Positions 33,501 to 45,500 of a stretch of 64,000 bases of DNA are shown in pieces; the stretch's first letter is position 1, and each line of letters begins with the position of its first letter. Both the position numbers and the translations under genes were made by a program. A model generated the notes under the pieces. It was not told where the DNA came from. It saw only the letters and a program-made list of their open reading frames with translations, and made no database searches. This DNA comes from Pterobdella sp. o SKG-2022 (Eukaryota > Annelida > Clitellata > Hirudinida > Piscicolidae): assembly GCA_964035795.1 (NCBI GenBank), contig OZ038324.1, positions 4,027,995-4,091,994 of the forward strand. Direction: 5' to 3'.

Positions 33501-36500
33501 AGCAGTTGTAGCAGTTGTAGCTGTTATAGCTGTAGTTACCGTTGTTGCTGTGGTTGCTGCTGTTGCAGTTGTAGCTGTAGTTGCCGTTGTAGCTGTGGTA
33601 GCTGTAGTTGCCGTTGTAGCTGTTGTAGCACTAGTAGCTGTGGTAACTGTAGTTGCCGTTGTAGCAGTTGTAGCAGTTGTAGCTGTTATAGCTGTAGTTA
33701 CCGTTGTTGCTGTGGTTGCTGTTGTTGCAATTGTAGCTGTAGTAGCGGTGGTAGCTGTAGTTGCCGTTGTAGCTGGGGTAGCTGTAGTTGCCGTTGTAGC
33801 TGTTGTAGCTGTAGTAGCTGTTGTAGCTGTAGTTGCCGTTGTAGCTGTTGTAGTTGTAGTTACCGTTGTTGCTGTGGTTGCTGTTGTTGCAGTTGTAGCA
33901 GTAGTAGCTGTGGTAGCTGTAGTTGCCGTTTTAGCTTTTGTTGCTGTAGTTACCGTAGTTGCTGTGGTTGCTGTAGTTGCAGTTGTAGCTGTTGTAGCTG
34001 TTGTAGCAGTAGTAGCTGTGGTAACTGTAGTTGCCGTTGTATCTGTTGTTGCTGTGGTAGCTGTGGTAACTGTAGTTGCCGTTGTAGCAGTTGTAGCTGT
34101 GGTAGCTGTAGTTGCCGTAGATGCTGTGGTAACTGTTGTAGCTGTAGTTGCAGTTGTCGCAGTTGTTGCGGTTGTTGCGGTTGTAGCTGTAGTTGCCGTT
34201 GTAGCTGTAGAAGCTGTGGTAATTGTAGATGCCGATGTAGAAGTTGTAGCTGTAGTTGCCGTAGTTGCAGTTGTAGATTTTGTAGCTGTTGTAGCAGTAG
34301 TAGCTGTGGTAAGTGTGGTTGCCGTTGTAGCAGTTGTTGCAGTCGTGGCAGTCGTTAAAGTTGTTGCAGTTGTAGCTGTGGTTGCTGTTGTTGCAGTTGT
34401 AGCAGTAGTAGCTGTGGTAGCTGTAGTTGCCGTTGTAGCTGTTGTTGCTGTAGTTACCGGAGTTGCTGTGGTTGCTGTAGTTGCAGTTGTAACTGTTGTA
34501 GCAGTAGTAGCTTTGGAAGCTGTAGTTGCCGTTGTAGCTGTTGTAGCACTAGCAGCTGTGGTAACTGTAGTTGCCGTTGTAGCAGTAGTAGCTGTGGTAG
34601 CTGTAGTTGCCGTTGTAGCTGTTGTTGCTGTAGTTACCGGAGTTGCCGTTGTAGCAGTTGTAGCAGTTGTTGCAGTTGTAGCAGTGGTAGCTGTGGTAGC
34701 TGTAGTTGCCGTTGTAGCTGTTGTAGCACTAGTAGCTGTGGTAACTGTAGTTGCCGTTGTAGCAGTTGTTGCAGTTGTAGCAGTAGTAGCTGTGGTAACT
34801 GTAGTTGCCGTTGTAGCTGTTGTAGCACTAGTAGCTGTAGTAGCTGCAGTTGCAGTCGTGGCAGTCGTTGCGGTTGTTGCAATTGTAGCTGTGGTAACTG
34901 TAGTTGCCGTTGTAGCAGTTGTAGCAGTTGTTGCAGTTGTAGCAGTAGTAGCTGTGGTAGCTGTAGTTGCCGTTGTAGCTGTTGTTGCTGTAGTTACCGG
35001 AGTTGCTGTGGTTGCTGTAGTTGCAGTTTTAGCTGTTGTAGCAGTAGTAGCTGTGGTAGCTGTAGTTACCGTTGTTGCTATGATTGCTGTTGTTGCAGTT
35101 GTAGCAGAAGTAGCTGTGGTAGCTGTAGTTGCCGTTGTAGCTGTTGTTGCTGTAGTTACCGGAGTTGCTGTGGTTGCTGTAGTTGCAGTTGTAGCAGTTG
35201 TAGCAGTAGTAGCTGTGTTAGCTGTAGTTGCCGTTGTAGCTGTTGTAGCACTAGTAGCTGTTGTAAATGTAGTTGCCGTTGTAGCAGTTGTAGCAGTTTT
35301 TGCAGTTGTAGCAGTAGTAGCTGTGGTAGCTGTAGTTGCCGTTGTAGCTGTTGTAGCACTATTAGCTGGGGTAACTGTAATTGACGTTGTAGCAGTTGTA
35401 GCAGTTGTTGCAGTTGTAGCAGTAGTAGCTGTGGTAGCTGTAGTTGCCGTTGTATCTGTTGTTGCTGTAGTTACCGGAGTTGCTGCGGTTGCTGTAGTTG
35501 CAGTTGTAGCAGTAGTAGCTGTGGTAGCTGTAGTTGCCGTTGTAGCTGTTGTAGCACTAGTAGCTGGGGTAACTGTAATTGACGTTGTAGCAGTTGTAGC
35601 AGTTGTTGCAGTTGTAGCAGTAGTAGCTGTGGTAGCTGTAGTTGCCGTTGTATCTGTTGTTGCTGTAGTTACCGGAGTTGCTGCGGTTGCTGTAGTTGCA
35701 GTTGTAGCAGTAGTAGCTGTGGTAGCTGTGATAGCTGTAGTTGCCGTTGTAGCTGTTGTAGCACTAGTAGCTGTGGTAACTGTAGTTGCAGTTGTAGCAG
35801 TAGTAGCTGTGGTAGATATAGTTGCCGTTGTAGCTGTTGTTGCTGTAGTTACCGCTGTTGCCGTAGTTGCAGTTGTAGCTGTTGTAGCAGTAGCAGCTGT
35901 GGTAGCTGTAGTTGCCGTTGTAGCTGTTGTTGCTGTAGTTACCGGAGTTGCTGTGGTTGCTGTAGTTGCAGTTGTAGCAGTTGTAGCAGTAGTAGCTGTG
36001 ATAGCTGTAGTTGCCGTTGTAGCTGTTGTAGCACTAGTAGCTGTTGTAACTGTAGTTGCCGTTGTAGCAGTTGTTGCAGTTGTAGCAGTAGTAGCTGTGG
36101 TAGCTGTAGTTGCCGTTGTAGCTGTTGTAGCACTAGTAGCTGTGGTAACTGTAATTGACGTTGTAGCAGTTGTTGCAGTTGTAGCAGTAGTAGCTGTGGT
36201 AGCTGTAGTTGCCGTTGTATCTGTTGTTGCTGTAGTTACCGAAGTTGCTGCGGTTGCTGTAGTTGCAGTTGTAACAGTAGTAGCTGTGGTAGCTGTGATA
36301 GCTGTAGTTGCCGTTGTAGCTGTTGTAGCACTAGCAGCTGTGGTAACTGTAGTTGCCGTTGTAGCAGTAGTAGCTGTGGTAGCTGTAGTTGCCGTTGTAG
36401 CTGTTGTAGCACTAGTAGCTGTGGTAACTGTAGTTGCCGTTGTAGCAGTTGTTGCAGTTGTAACTGTGGTAGCTTTAGTTGCCGTAGTTGCTGTGGTATC

Positions 36501-39500
36501 TGTTGTATCTGTTGTAGCAGTTTTTGCTGTAGTTATCGTTGTTGCTGTGGTTGCAGTTTTAGCTGTTGTAGCAGTAGTAGCTGTGGTAGCTGTAGTTACT
36601 GTTGTTGCTGTGGTTGCTGTTGTCACCGGAGTTGCTGAGGTTGCTGTAGTTGCAGTTGTAGCAGTTGTAGCAGTAGTAGCTGTGGTAGCTGTAGTTGCCG
36701 TCGTAGCTGTTTTTGCTGTAGTTACCGGAGTTGCCGTTGTAGCAGTTGTAGCAGTTGTTGCAGTTGTAGCAGTAGTAGCTGTGGTAGCTGTAGTTGCCGT
36801 TGTAGCTGTTGTAGCACTAGTAGCTGTGGTAACTGTAGTTGCCGTTGTAGCAGTTGTTGCTGTAGTTACCGGAGTTGCTGTGGTTGCTGTAGTTGCAGTT
36901 TTAGCTGTTGTAGCAGTAGTAGCTGTGGTAGCTGTAGTTACCGTTGTTGCTGTGATTGCTGTTGTTGCAGTTGTAGCAGAAGTAGCTGTGGTAGCTGTAG
37001 TTGCCGTTGTAGCTGTTGTTGCTGTAGTTACCGGAGTTGCTGTGGTTGCTGTAAATGCAGTTGTAGCAGTTGTAGCAGTAGTAGCTGTGTTAGCTGTAGT
37101 TGCCGTTGTAGCTGTTGTAGCACTAGTAGCTGTTGTAACTGTAGTTGCTGTAGTTGCCGTAGTTGCTGTGGTAACTGTTGTAGCTGTTGTTGGTGTCGTG
37201 GCAGTCGTTACAATTGTAGCAGTTGTAGCTGTGGTAACTGTAGTTGCCGTTGTAGCTGTGGTAGCTATATTTGCCGTAGATGCTGTGGTAACTGATGTAG
37301 CTGTAGTTGCAGTAGTAGCTATGGTACATGTAGTTGCCGTTGTAGCTGTTGTAGCACTAGTAGCTGTGGTAACTGTAGTTGCCGTTGTAGCAGTTGTAGC
37401 AGTTGTTGCAGTTGTAGCAGTAGTAGCTGTGGTAGCTGTAGTTGCCGTTGTATCTGTTGTTGCTGTAGTTACCGGAGTTGCTGCGGTTGCTGTAGTTGCA
37501 GTTGTAGCAGTTGTAGCTGTGGTAGCTGTGATAGCTGTAGTTGCCGTTGTAGCTGTTGTAGCACTAGCAGCTGTGGTAACTGTAGTTGCCGTTGTAGCAG
37601 TAGTAGCTGTGGTAGCTGTAGTTGCCGCTGTAGCTGTTGTTGCTGTAGTTACCGGAGTTGCCGTTGTAGCAGTTGTAGCAGTTGTTGCAGTTGTAGCAGT
37701 GGTAGCTATGGTAGCTGTAGTTGCCGTTGTAGCTGTTGTAGCACTAGTAGCTGTGGTAACTGTATTTGCCGTTGTAGCAGTTGTAGCAGTTGTTGCAGTT
37801 GTAGCAGTAGTAGCTGTGGTAGCTGTAGTTGCCGTTGTAGCTGTTGTTGCTGTAGTTACCGGAGTTGCTGTGGTTGCTGTAGTTGCAGTTTTAGCTGTTG
37901 TAGCAGTAGTAGCTGTGGTAGCTGTAGTTACCGTTGTTGCTGTGTTTGCTGTTGTTGCAGTTGTAGCAGAAGTAGCTGTGGTAGCTGTAGTTGCCGTTGT
38001 AGCTGTTGTTTCTGTAGTTACCGCTGTTGCCGTAGTTGCAGTTGTAGCTGTTGTAGCAGTAGCAGCTGTGGTAGCTGTAGTTGCCGTTGTAGCTGTTGTA
38101 GAACTAGTAGCTGTGGTAACTGTAGTTGCCGTTGTAGCTGTTGTTGCTGTAGTTACCGGAGTTGCTGTGGTTGCTGTAGTTGCAATTTTAGCTGTTGTAG
38201 CAGTAGTAGCTGTGGTAGCTGTAGTTGCAGTTGTAGCTGTTGTTGCTGTAGTTACCGGAGTTGCTGTGGTTGCTGTAGTTGCAGTTTTAGCTGTTGTAGC
38301 AGTAGTAGCTGTGGTAGCTGTAGTTACCGTTGTTGCTATGATTGCTGTTGTTGCAGTTGTAGCAGAAGTAGATGTGGTAGATATAGTTGCCGTTGTAGCT
38401 GTTGTTGCTGTAGTTACCGCTGTTGCCGTAGTTGCAGTTGTAGCTGTTGTAGCAGTAGCAGCTGTGGTAGCTGTAGTTGCCGTTGTAGCTGTTGTTGCTG
38501 TAGTTACCGGAGTTGCTGTGGTTGCTGTAGTTGCAGTTGTAGCAGTAGTAGCTGTGGTAGCTGTGGTAGCTGTAGTTGCCGTAAATGCTGTGGTATCTGT
38601 TGTATCTGTTGTAGCAGTTGTTGCTGTAGTTATCGTTGTTGCTGTGGTTGCAGTTTTAGCTGTTGTAGCAGTAGTAGCTGTGGTAGCTGTAGTTACTGTT
38701 GTTGCTGTGGTTGCTGTTGTCACCGGAGTTGCTGAGGTTGCTGTAGTTGCAGTTGTAGCAGTTGTAGCAGTAGTAGCTGTGGTAGCTGTAGTTGCCGTCG
38801 TAGCTGTTTTTGCTGTAGTTACCGGAGTTGCCGTTGTAGCAGTTGTAGCAGTTGTTGCAGTTGTAGCAGTAGTAGCTGTGGTAGCTGTAGTTGCCGTTGT
38901 AGCTGTTGTAGCACTAGTAGCTGTGGTAACTGTAGTTGCCGTTGTAGCAGTTGTTGCTGTAGTTACCGGAGTTGCTGTGGTTGCTGTAGTTGCAGTTTTA
39001 GCTGTTGTAGCAGTAGTAGCTGTGGTAGCTGTAGTTACCGTTGTTGCTGTGATTGCTGTTGTTGCAGTTGTAGCAGAAGTAGCTGTGGTAGCTGTAGTTG
39101 CCGTTGTAGCTGTTGTTGCTGTAGTTACCGGAGTTGCTGTGGTTGCTGTAAATGCAGTTGTAGCAGTTGTAGCAGTAGTAGCTGTGTTAGCTGTAGTTGC
39201 CGTTGTAGCTGTTGTAGCACTAGTAGCTGTTGTAACTGTAGTTGCTGTAGTTGCCGTAGTTGCTGTGGTAACTGTTGTAGCTGTTGTTGGTGTCGTGGCA
39301 GTCGTTACAATTGTAGCAGTTGTAGCTGTGGTAACTGTAGTTGCCGTTGTAGCTGTGGTAGCTATATTTGCCGTAGATGCTGTGGTAACTGATGTAGCTG
39401 TAGTTGCAGTAGTAGCTATGGTACATGTAGTTGCCGTTGTAGCTGTTGTAGCACTAGTAGCTGTGGTAACTGTAGTTGCCGTTGTAGCAGTTGTAGCAGT

Positions 39501-42500
39501 TGTTGCAGTTGTAGCAGTAGTAGCTGTGGTAGCTGTAGTTGCCGTTGTATCTGTTGTTGCTGTAGTTACCGGAGTTGCTGCGGTTGCTGTAGTTGCAGTT
39601 GTAGCAGTTGTAGCTGTGGTAGCTGTGATAGCTGTAGTTGCCGTTGTAGCTGTTGTAGCACTAGCAGCTGTGGTAACTGTAGTTGCCGTTGTAGCAGTAG
39701 TAGCTGTGGTAGCTGTAGTTGCCGCTGTAGCTGTTGTTGCTGTAGTTACCGGAGTTGCCGTTGTAGCAGTTGTAGCAGTTGTTGCAGTTGTAGCAGTGGT
39801 AGCTATGGTAGCTGTAGTTGCCGTTGTAGCTGTTGTAGCACTAGTAGCTGTGGTAACTGTATTTGCCGTTGTAGCAGTTGTAGCAGTTGTTGCAGTTGTA
39901 GCAGTAGTAGCTGTGGTAGCTGTAGTTGCCGTTGTAGCTGTTGTTGCTGTAGTTACCGGAGTTGCTGTGGTTGCTGTAGTTGCAGTTTTAGCTGTTGTAG
40001 CAGTAGTAGCTGTGGTAGCTGTAGTTACCGTTGTTGCTGTGTTTGCTGTTGTTGCAGTTGTAGCAGAAGTAGCTGTGGTAGCTGTAGTTGCCGTTGTAGC
40101 TGTTGTTTCTGTAGTTACCGCTGTTGCCGTAGTTGCAGTTGTAGCTGTTGTAGCAGTAGCAGCTGTGGTAGCTGTAGTTGCCGTTGTAGCTGTTGTAGAA
40201 CTAGTAGCTGTGGTAACTGTAGTTGCCGTTGTAGCTGTTGTTGCTGTAGTTACCGGAGTTGCTGTGGTTGCTGTAGTTGCAATTTTAGCTGTTGTAGCAG
40301 TAGTAGCTGTGGTAGCTGTAGTTGCAGTTGTAGCTGTTGTTGCTGTAGTTACCGGAGTTGCTGTGGTTGCTGTAGTTGCAGTTTTAGCTGTTGTAGCAGT
40401 AGTAGCTGTGGTAGCTGTAGTTACCGTTGTTGCTATGATTGCTGTTGTTGCAGTTGTAGCAGAAGTAGATGTGGTAGATATAGTTGCCGTTGTAGCTGTT
40501 GTTGCTGTAGTTACCGCTGTTGCCGTAGTTGCAGTTGTAGCTGTTGTAGCAGTAGCAGCTGTGGTAGCTGTAGTTGCCGTTGTAGCTGTTGTTGCTGTAG
40601 TTACCGGAGTTGCTGTGGTTGCTGTAGTTGCAGTTGTAGCAGTAGTAGCTGTGGTAGCTGTGGTAGCTGTAGTTGCCGTAAATGCTGTGGTATCTGTTGT
40701 ATCTGTTGTAGCAGTTGTTGCTGTAGTTATCGTTGTTGCTGTGGTTGCAGTTTTAGCTGTTGTAGCAGTAGTAGCTGTGGTAGCTGTAGTTACTGTTGTT
40801 GCTGTGGTTGCTGTTGTCACCGGAGTTGCTGAGGTTGCTGTAGTTGCAGTTGTAGCAGTTGTAGCAGTAGTAGCTGTGGTAGCTGTAGTTGCCGTCGTAG
40901 CTGTTTTTGCTGTAGTTACCGGAGTTGCCGTTGTAGCAGTTGTAGCAGTTGTTGCAGTTGTAGCAGTAGTAGCTGTGGTAGCTGTAGTTGCCGTTGTAGC
41001 TGTTGTAGCACTAGTAGCTGTGGTAACTGTAATTGACTTTGTAGCAGTTGTAGCAGTTGTTGCAGTTGTAGCAGTAGTAGCTGTGGTAGCTGTAGTTGCC
41101 GTTGTAGCTGTTGTAGCACTAGTAGCTGTGGTAACTGTAGTTTCCGTTGTAGCAGTTGTAGCAGTTGTTGCAGTTGTAGCAGTAGTAGCTGTGGTAACTG
41201 TAGTTGCCGTTGTAGCAGTTGAAGCAGTTGTTGCAGTTGTAGCAGTAGTAGCTGTGGTAACTGTAGTTGCCGTTGTAGCTGTTGTAGCACTAGTAGCTGT
41301 GGTAACTGTAGTTGCCATTGTAGCAGTTGTAGCAGTTGTTGCAGTTGTAGCAGTAGTAGCTGTGGTAGCTGTAGTTGCCGTTGTATCTGTTGTTGCTGTA
41401 GTTACCGGAGTTGCTGCGGTTGCTGTAGTTGCAGTTGTAGCAGTAGTAGCTGTGGTAGCTGTGATAGCTGTAGTTGCCGTTGTAGCTGTTGTAGCACTAG
41501 TAGCTGTGGTAATTGTAGTTGCCGTTGTAGCAGTAGTAGCTGTGGTAGCTGTAGTTGCCGTTGTAGCTGTTGTTGCTGTAGTTACCGGAGTTGCTGTTGT
41601 TGCTGTAGTTGCAGTTTTAGCTGTTGTAGCAGTAGTAGCTGTGGTAGCTGTAGTTACCGTTGTTGCTGTGATTGCTGTTGTTGCAGTTGTAGCAGAAGTA
41701 GCTGTGGTAGCTGTAGTTGCCGTTGTAGCTGTTGTTGCTGTAGTTACCGGAGTTGCTGTGGTTGCTGTAGTTGCAGTTGTAGCAGTAGTAGCTGTGGTAG
41801 CTGTGATAGCTGTAGTTGCCGTTGTAGCTGTTGTAGCACTAGCAGCTGTGGTAACTGTAGTTGCCGTTGTAGCAGTAGTAGCTGTGGTAGCTGTAGTTGC
41901 CGTTGTAGCTGTTGTAGCACTAGTAGCTGTGGTAACTGTAATTGACTTTGTAGCAGTTGTAGCAGTTGTTGCAGTTGTAGCAGTAGTAGCTGTGGTAGCT
42001 GTAGTTGCCGTTGTATCTGTTGTTGCTGTAGTTACCGGAGTTGCTGCGGTTGCTGTAGTTGCAGTTGTAGCAGTAGTAGCTGTGGTAGCTGTGATAGCTG
42101 TAGTTGCCGTTGTAGCTGTTGTAGCACTAGCAGCTGTGGTAACTGTAGTTGCCGTTGTAGCAGTAGTAGCTGTGGTAGCTGTAGTTGCCGTTGTAGCTAG
42201 TGTAGCACTAGTAGCTGTGGTAACTGTAGTTGCCGTTGTAGCAGTTGTAGCAGTTGTTGCAGTTGTAACTGTGGTAGCTTTAGTTGCCGTAGTTGCTGTG
42301 GTATCTGTTGTATCTGTTGTAGCAGTTGTTGCTGTAGTTATCGTTGTTGCTGTGGTTGCAGTTTTAGCTGTTGTAGCAGTAGTAGCTGTGGTAGCTGTAG
42401 TTACTGTTGTTGCTGTGGTTGCTGTTGTTACCGGAGTTTCTGAGGTTGCTGTAGTTGCAGTTGTAGCAGTAGTAGCTGTAGTAGCTGTAGTTGCCGTTGT

Positions 42501-45500
42501 AGCTGTTTTTGCTGTAGTTACCGGAGTTGCCGTTCTAGCAGTTGTAGCAGTTGTTGCAGTTGTAGCAGTAGTAGCTGTGGTAGCTGTAGTTGCCGTTGTA
42601 GCTGTTGTAGCACGAGTAGCTGTGGTAACTGTAGTTGCCGTTGTAGCAGTTGTAGCAGTAGTAGCTGTGGTAACTGTAGTTGCCGTTGTAGCTGTTTTTG
42701 CTGTAGTTACCGGAGTTGCCGTTGTAGCAGTTGTAGCAGTTGTTGCAGTTGTAGCAGTAGTAGCTGTGTTAGCTGTAGTTGCCGTTGTAGCTGTTGTAGC
42801 ACTAGTAGCTGTGGTAACTGTAGTTGCCGTTGTAGCAGTTGTAGCAGTTGTTGCAGTTGTAGCAGTAGTAGCTGTGGTAGCTGTAGTTGCCGTTGTAGCA
42901 GTTGTAGCAGTAGTAGCTGTGGTAACTGTAGTTGCCGTTGTAGCTGTTTTTGCTGTAGTTACCGGAGTTGCCGTTGTAGCAGTTGTTGCAGTTGTAGCAG
43001 TAGTAGCTGTGGTAGCTGTAGTTGCCGTTGTAGCAGTTGTAGCAGTTGTTGCAGTTGTAGCTGTAGTTGCCGTTGTAGCTGTTGTTGCTGTAGTTACCGG
43101 AGTTGCTGTGGTTGCTGTAGTTGCAGTTTTAGCTGTTGTAGCAGTAATAGCTGTGGTAGCTGTAGTTACCGTTGTTGCTGTGATTGCTGTTGTTGCAGTT
43201 GTAGCAGAAGTAGCTGTGGTAGCTGTAGTTGCCGTTGTAGCTGTTGTTGCTGTAGTTACCAGAGTTGCTGTGGTTGCTGTAGTTGCAGTTGTAGCTGTTG
43301 TAGCACTAGTAGCTGTGGTAACTGTAATTGACGTTGTAGCAGTTTTAGCAATTGTTGCAGTTGTAGCAGTAATAGCTGTGGTAGCTGTAGTTGCCGTTGT
43401 ATCTGTTGTTGCTGTAGTTACCGGTGTTGCTGCGGTTGCTGTAGTTGCAGTTGTAACAGTAGTAGCTGTGATAGCTGTGATAGCTGTAGTTGCTGTTGTA
43501 GCTGTTGTAGCACTAGCAGCTGTGGTAACTGTAGTTGCCGTTGTAGCAGTAGTAGCTGTGGTAGCTGTAGTTGCCGTTGTAGCTGTTGTTGCTGTAGTTA
43601 CCGGAGTTGCCGTTGTAGCAGTAGTAGCTGTGGTAGCTGTGATAGCTGTAGTTGCCGTTGTAGCTGTTGTAGCACTAGCAGCTGTGGTAACTGTAGTTGC
43701 CGTTGTAGCAGTAGTAGCTGTGGTAGCTGTAGTTGCCGTTGTAGCTAGTGTAGCACTAGTAGCTGTGGTAACTGTAGTTGCCGTTGTAGCAGTTGTAGCA
43801 GTTGTTGCAGTTGTAACTGTGGTAGCTTTAGTTGCCGTAGTTGCTGTGGTATCTGTTGTATCTGTTGTAGCAGTTGTTGCTGTAGTTATCGTTGTTGCTG
43901 TGGTTGCAGTTTTAGCTGTTGTAGCAGTAGTAGCTGTGGTAGCTGTAGTTGCCGTTGTAGCAGTTGTAGCAGTAGTAGCTGTGGTAACTGTAGTTGCCGT
44001 TGTAGCTGTTTTTGCTGTAGTTACCGGAGTTGCCGTTGTAGCAGTTGTTGCAGTTGTAGCAGTAGTAGCTGTGGTAGCTGTATTTGCCGTTGTAGCTGTT
44101 GTAGCACTAGTAGCTGTGGTAACTGTAGTTGCCGTTGTAGCAGTTGTAGCAGTTGTTGCAGTTGTAGCTGTAGTTGCCGTTGTAGCTGTTGTTGCTGTAG
44201 TTACCGGAGTTGCTGTGGTTGCTGTAGTTGCAGTTTTAGCTGTTGTAGCAGTAATAGCTGTGGTAGCTGTAGTTACCGTTGTTGCTGTGATTGCTGTTGT
44301 TGCAGTTGTAGCAGAAGTAGCTGTGGTAGCTGTAGTTGCCGTTGTAGCTGTTGTTGCTGTAGTTACCAGAGTTGCTGTGGTTGCTGTAGTTGCAGTTGTA
44401 GCAGTTGTAGCAGTAGTAGCTATGGTAGCTGTAGTTGCCGTTGTAGCTGTTGTAGCACTAGTAGCTGTGGTAACTGTAATTGACGTTGTAGCAGTTTTAG
44501 CAATTGTTGCAGTTGTAGCAGTAATAGCTGTGGTAGCTGTAGTTGCCGTTGTATCTGTTGTTGCTGTAGTTACCGGTGTTGCTGCGGTTGCTGTAGTTGC
44601 AGTTGTAGCAGTAGTAGCTGTGATAGCTGTGATAGCTGTAGTTGCTGTTGTAGCTGTTGTAGCACTAGCAGCTGTGGTAACTGTAGTTGCCGTTGTAGCA
44701 GTAGTAGCTGTGGTAGCTGTAGTTGCCGTTGTAGCTGTTGTTGCTGTAGTTACCGGAGTTGCCGTTGTAGCAGTAGTAGCTGTGGTAGCTGTGATAGCTG
44801 TAGTTGCCGTTGTAGCTGTTGTAGCACTAGCAGCTGTGGTAACTGTAGTTGCCGTTGTAGCAGTAGTAGCTGTGGTAGCTGTAGTTGCCGTTGTAGCTAG
44901 TGTAGCACTAGTAGCTGTGGTAACTGTAGTTGCCGTTGTAGCAGTTGTAGCAGTTGTTGCAGTTGTAACTGTGGTAGCTTTAGTTGCCGTAGTTGCTGTG
45001 GTATCTGTTGTATCTGTTGTAGCAGTTGTTGCTGTAGTTATCGTTGTTGCTGTGGTTGCAGTTTTAGCTGTTGTAGCAGTAGTAGCTGTGGTAGCTGTAG
45101 TTACTGTTGTTGCTGTGGTTGCTGTTGTTACCGGAGTTGCTAAGGTTGCTGTAGTTGCAGTTGTAGCAGTTGTAGCAGTAGTAGCTGTGGTAGCTGTAGT
45201 TGCCGTTGTAGCTGTTTTTGCTGTAGTTACCGGAGTTGCCGTTCTAGCAGTTGTAGCAGTTGTTGCAGTTGTAGCAGTAGTAGCTGTGGTAGCTGTAGTT
45301 GCCGTTGTAGCTGTTGTAGCACTAGTAGCTGTGGTAACTGTAGTTGCCGTTGTAGCAGTTGTAGCAGTAGTAGCTGTGGTAACTAAAGTTGCCGTTGTAG
45401 CTGTTTTTGCTGTAGTTACCGGAGTTGCCGTTGTAGCAGTTGTAGCAGTTGTTGCAGTTGTAGCAGTAGTAGCTGTGTTAGCTGTAGTTGCCGTTGTAGC

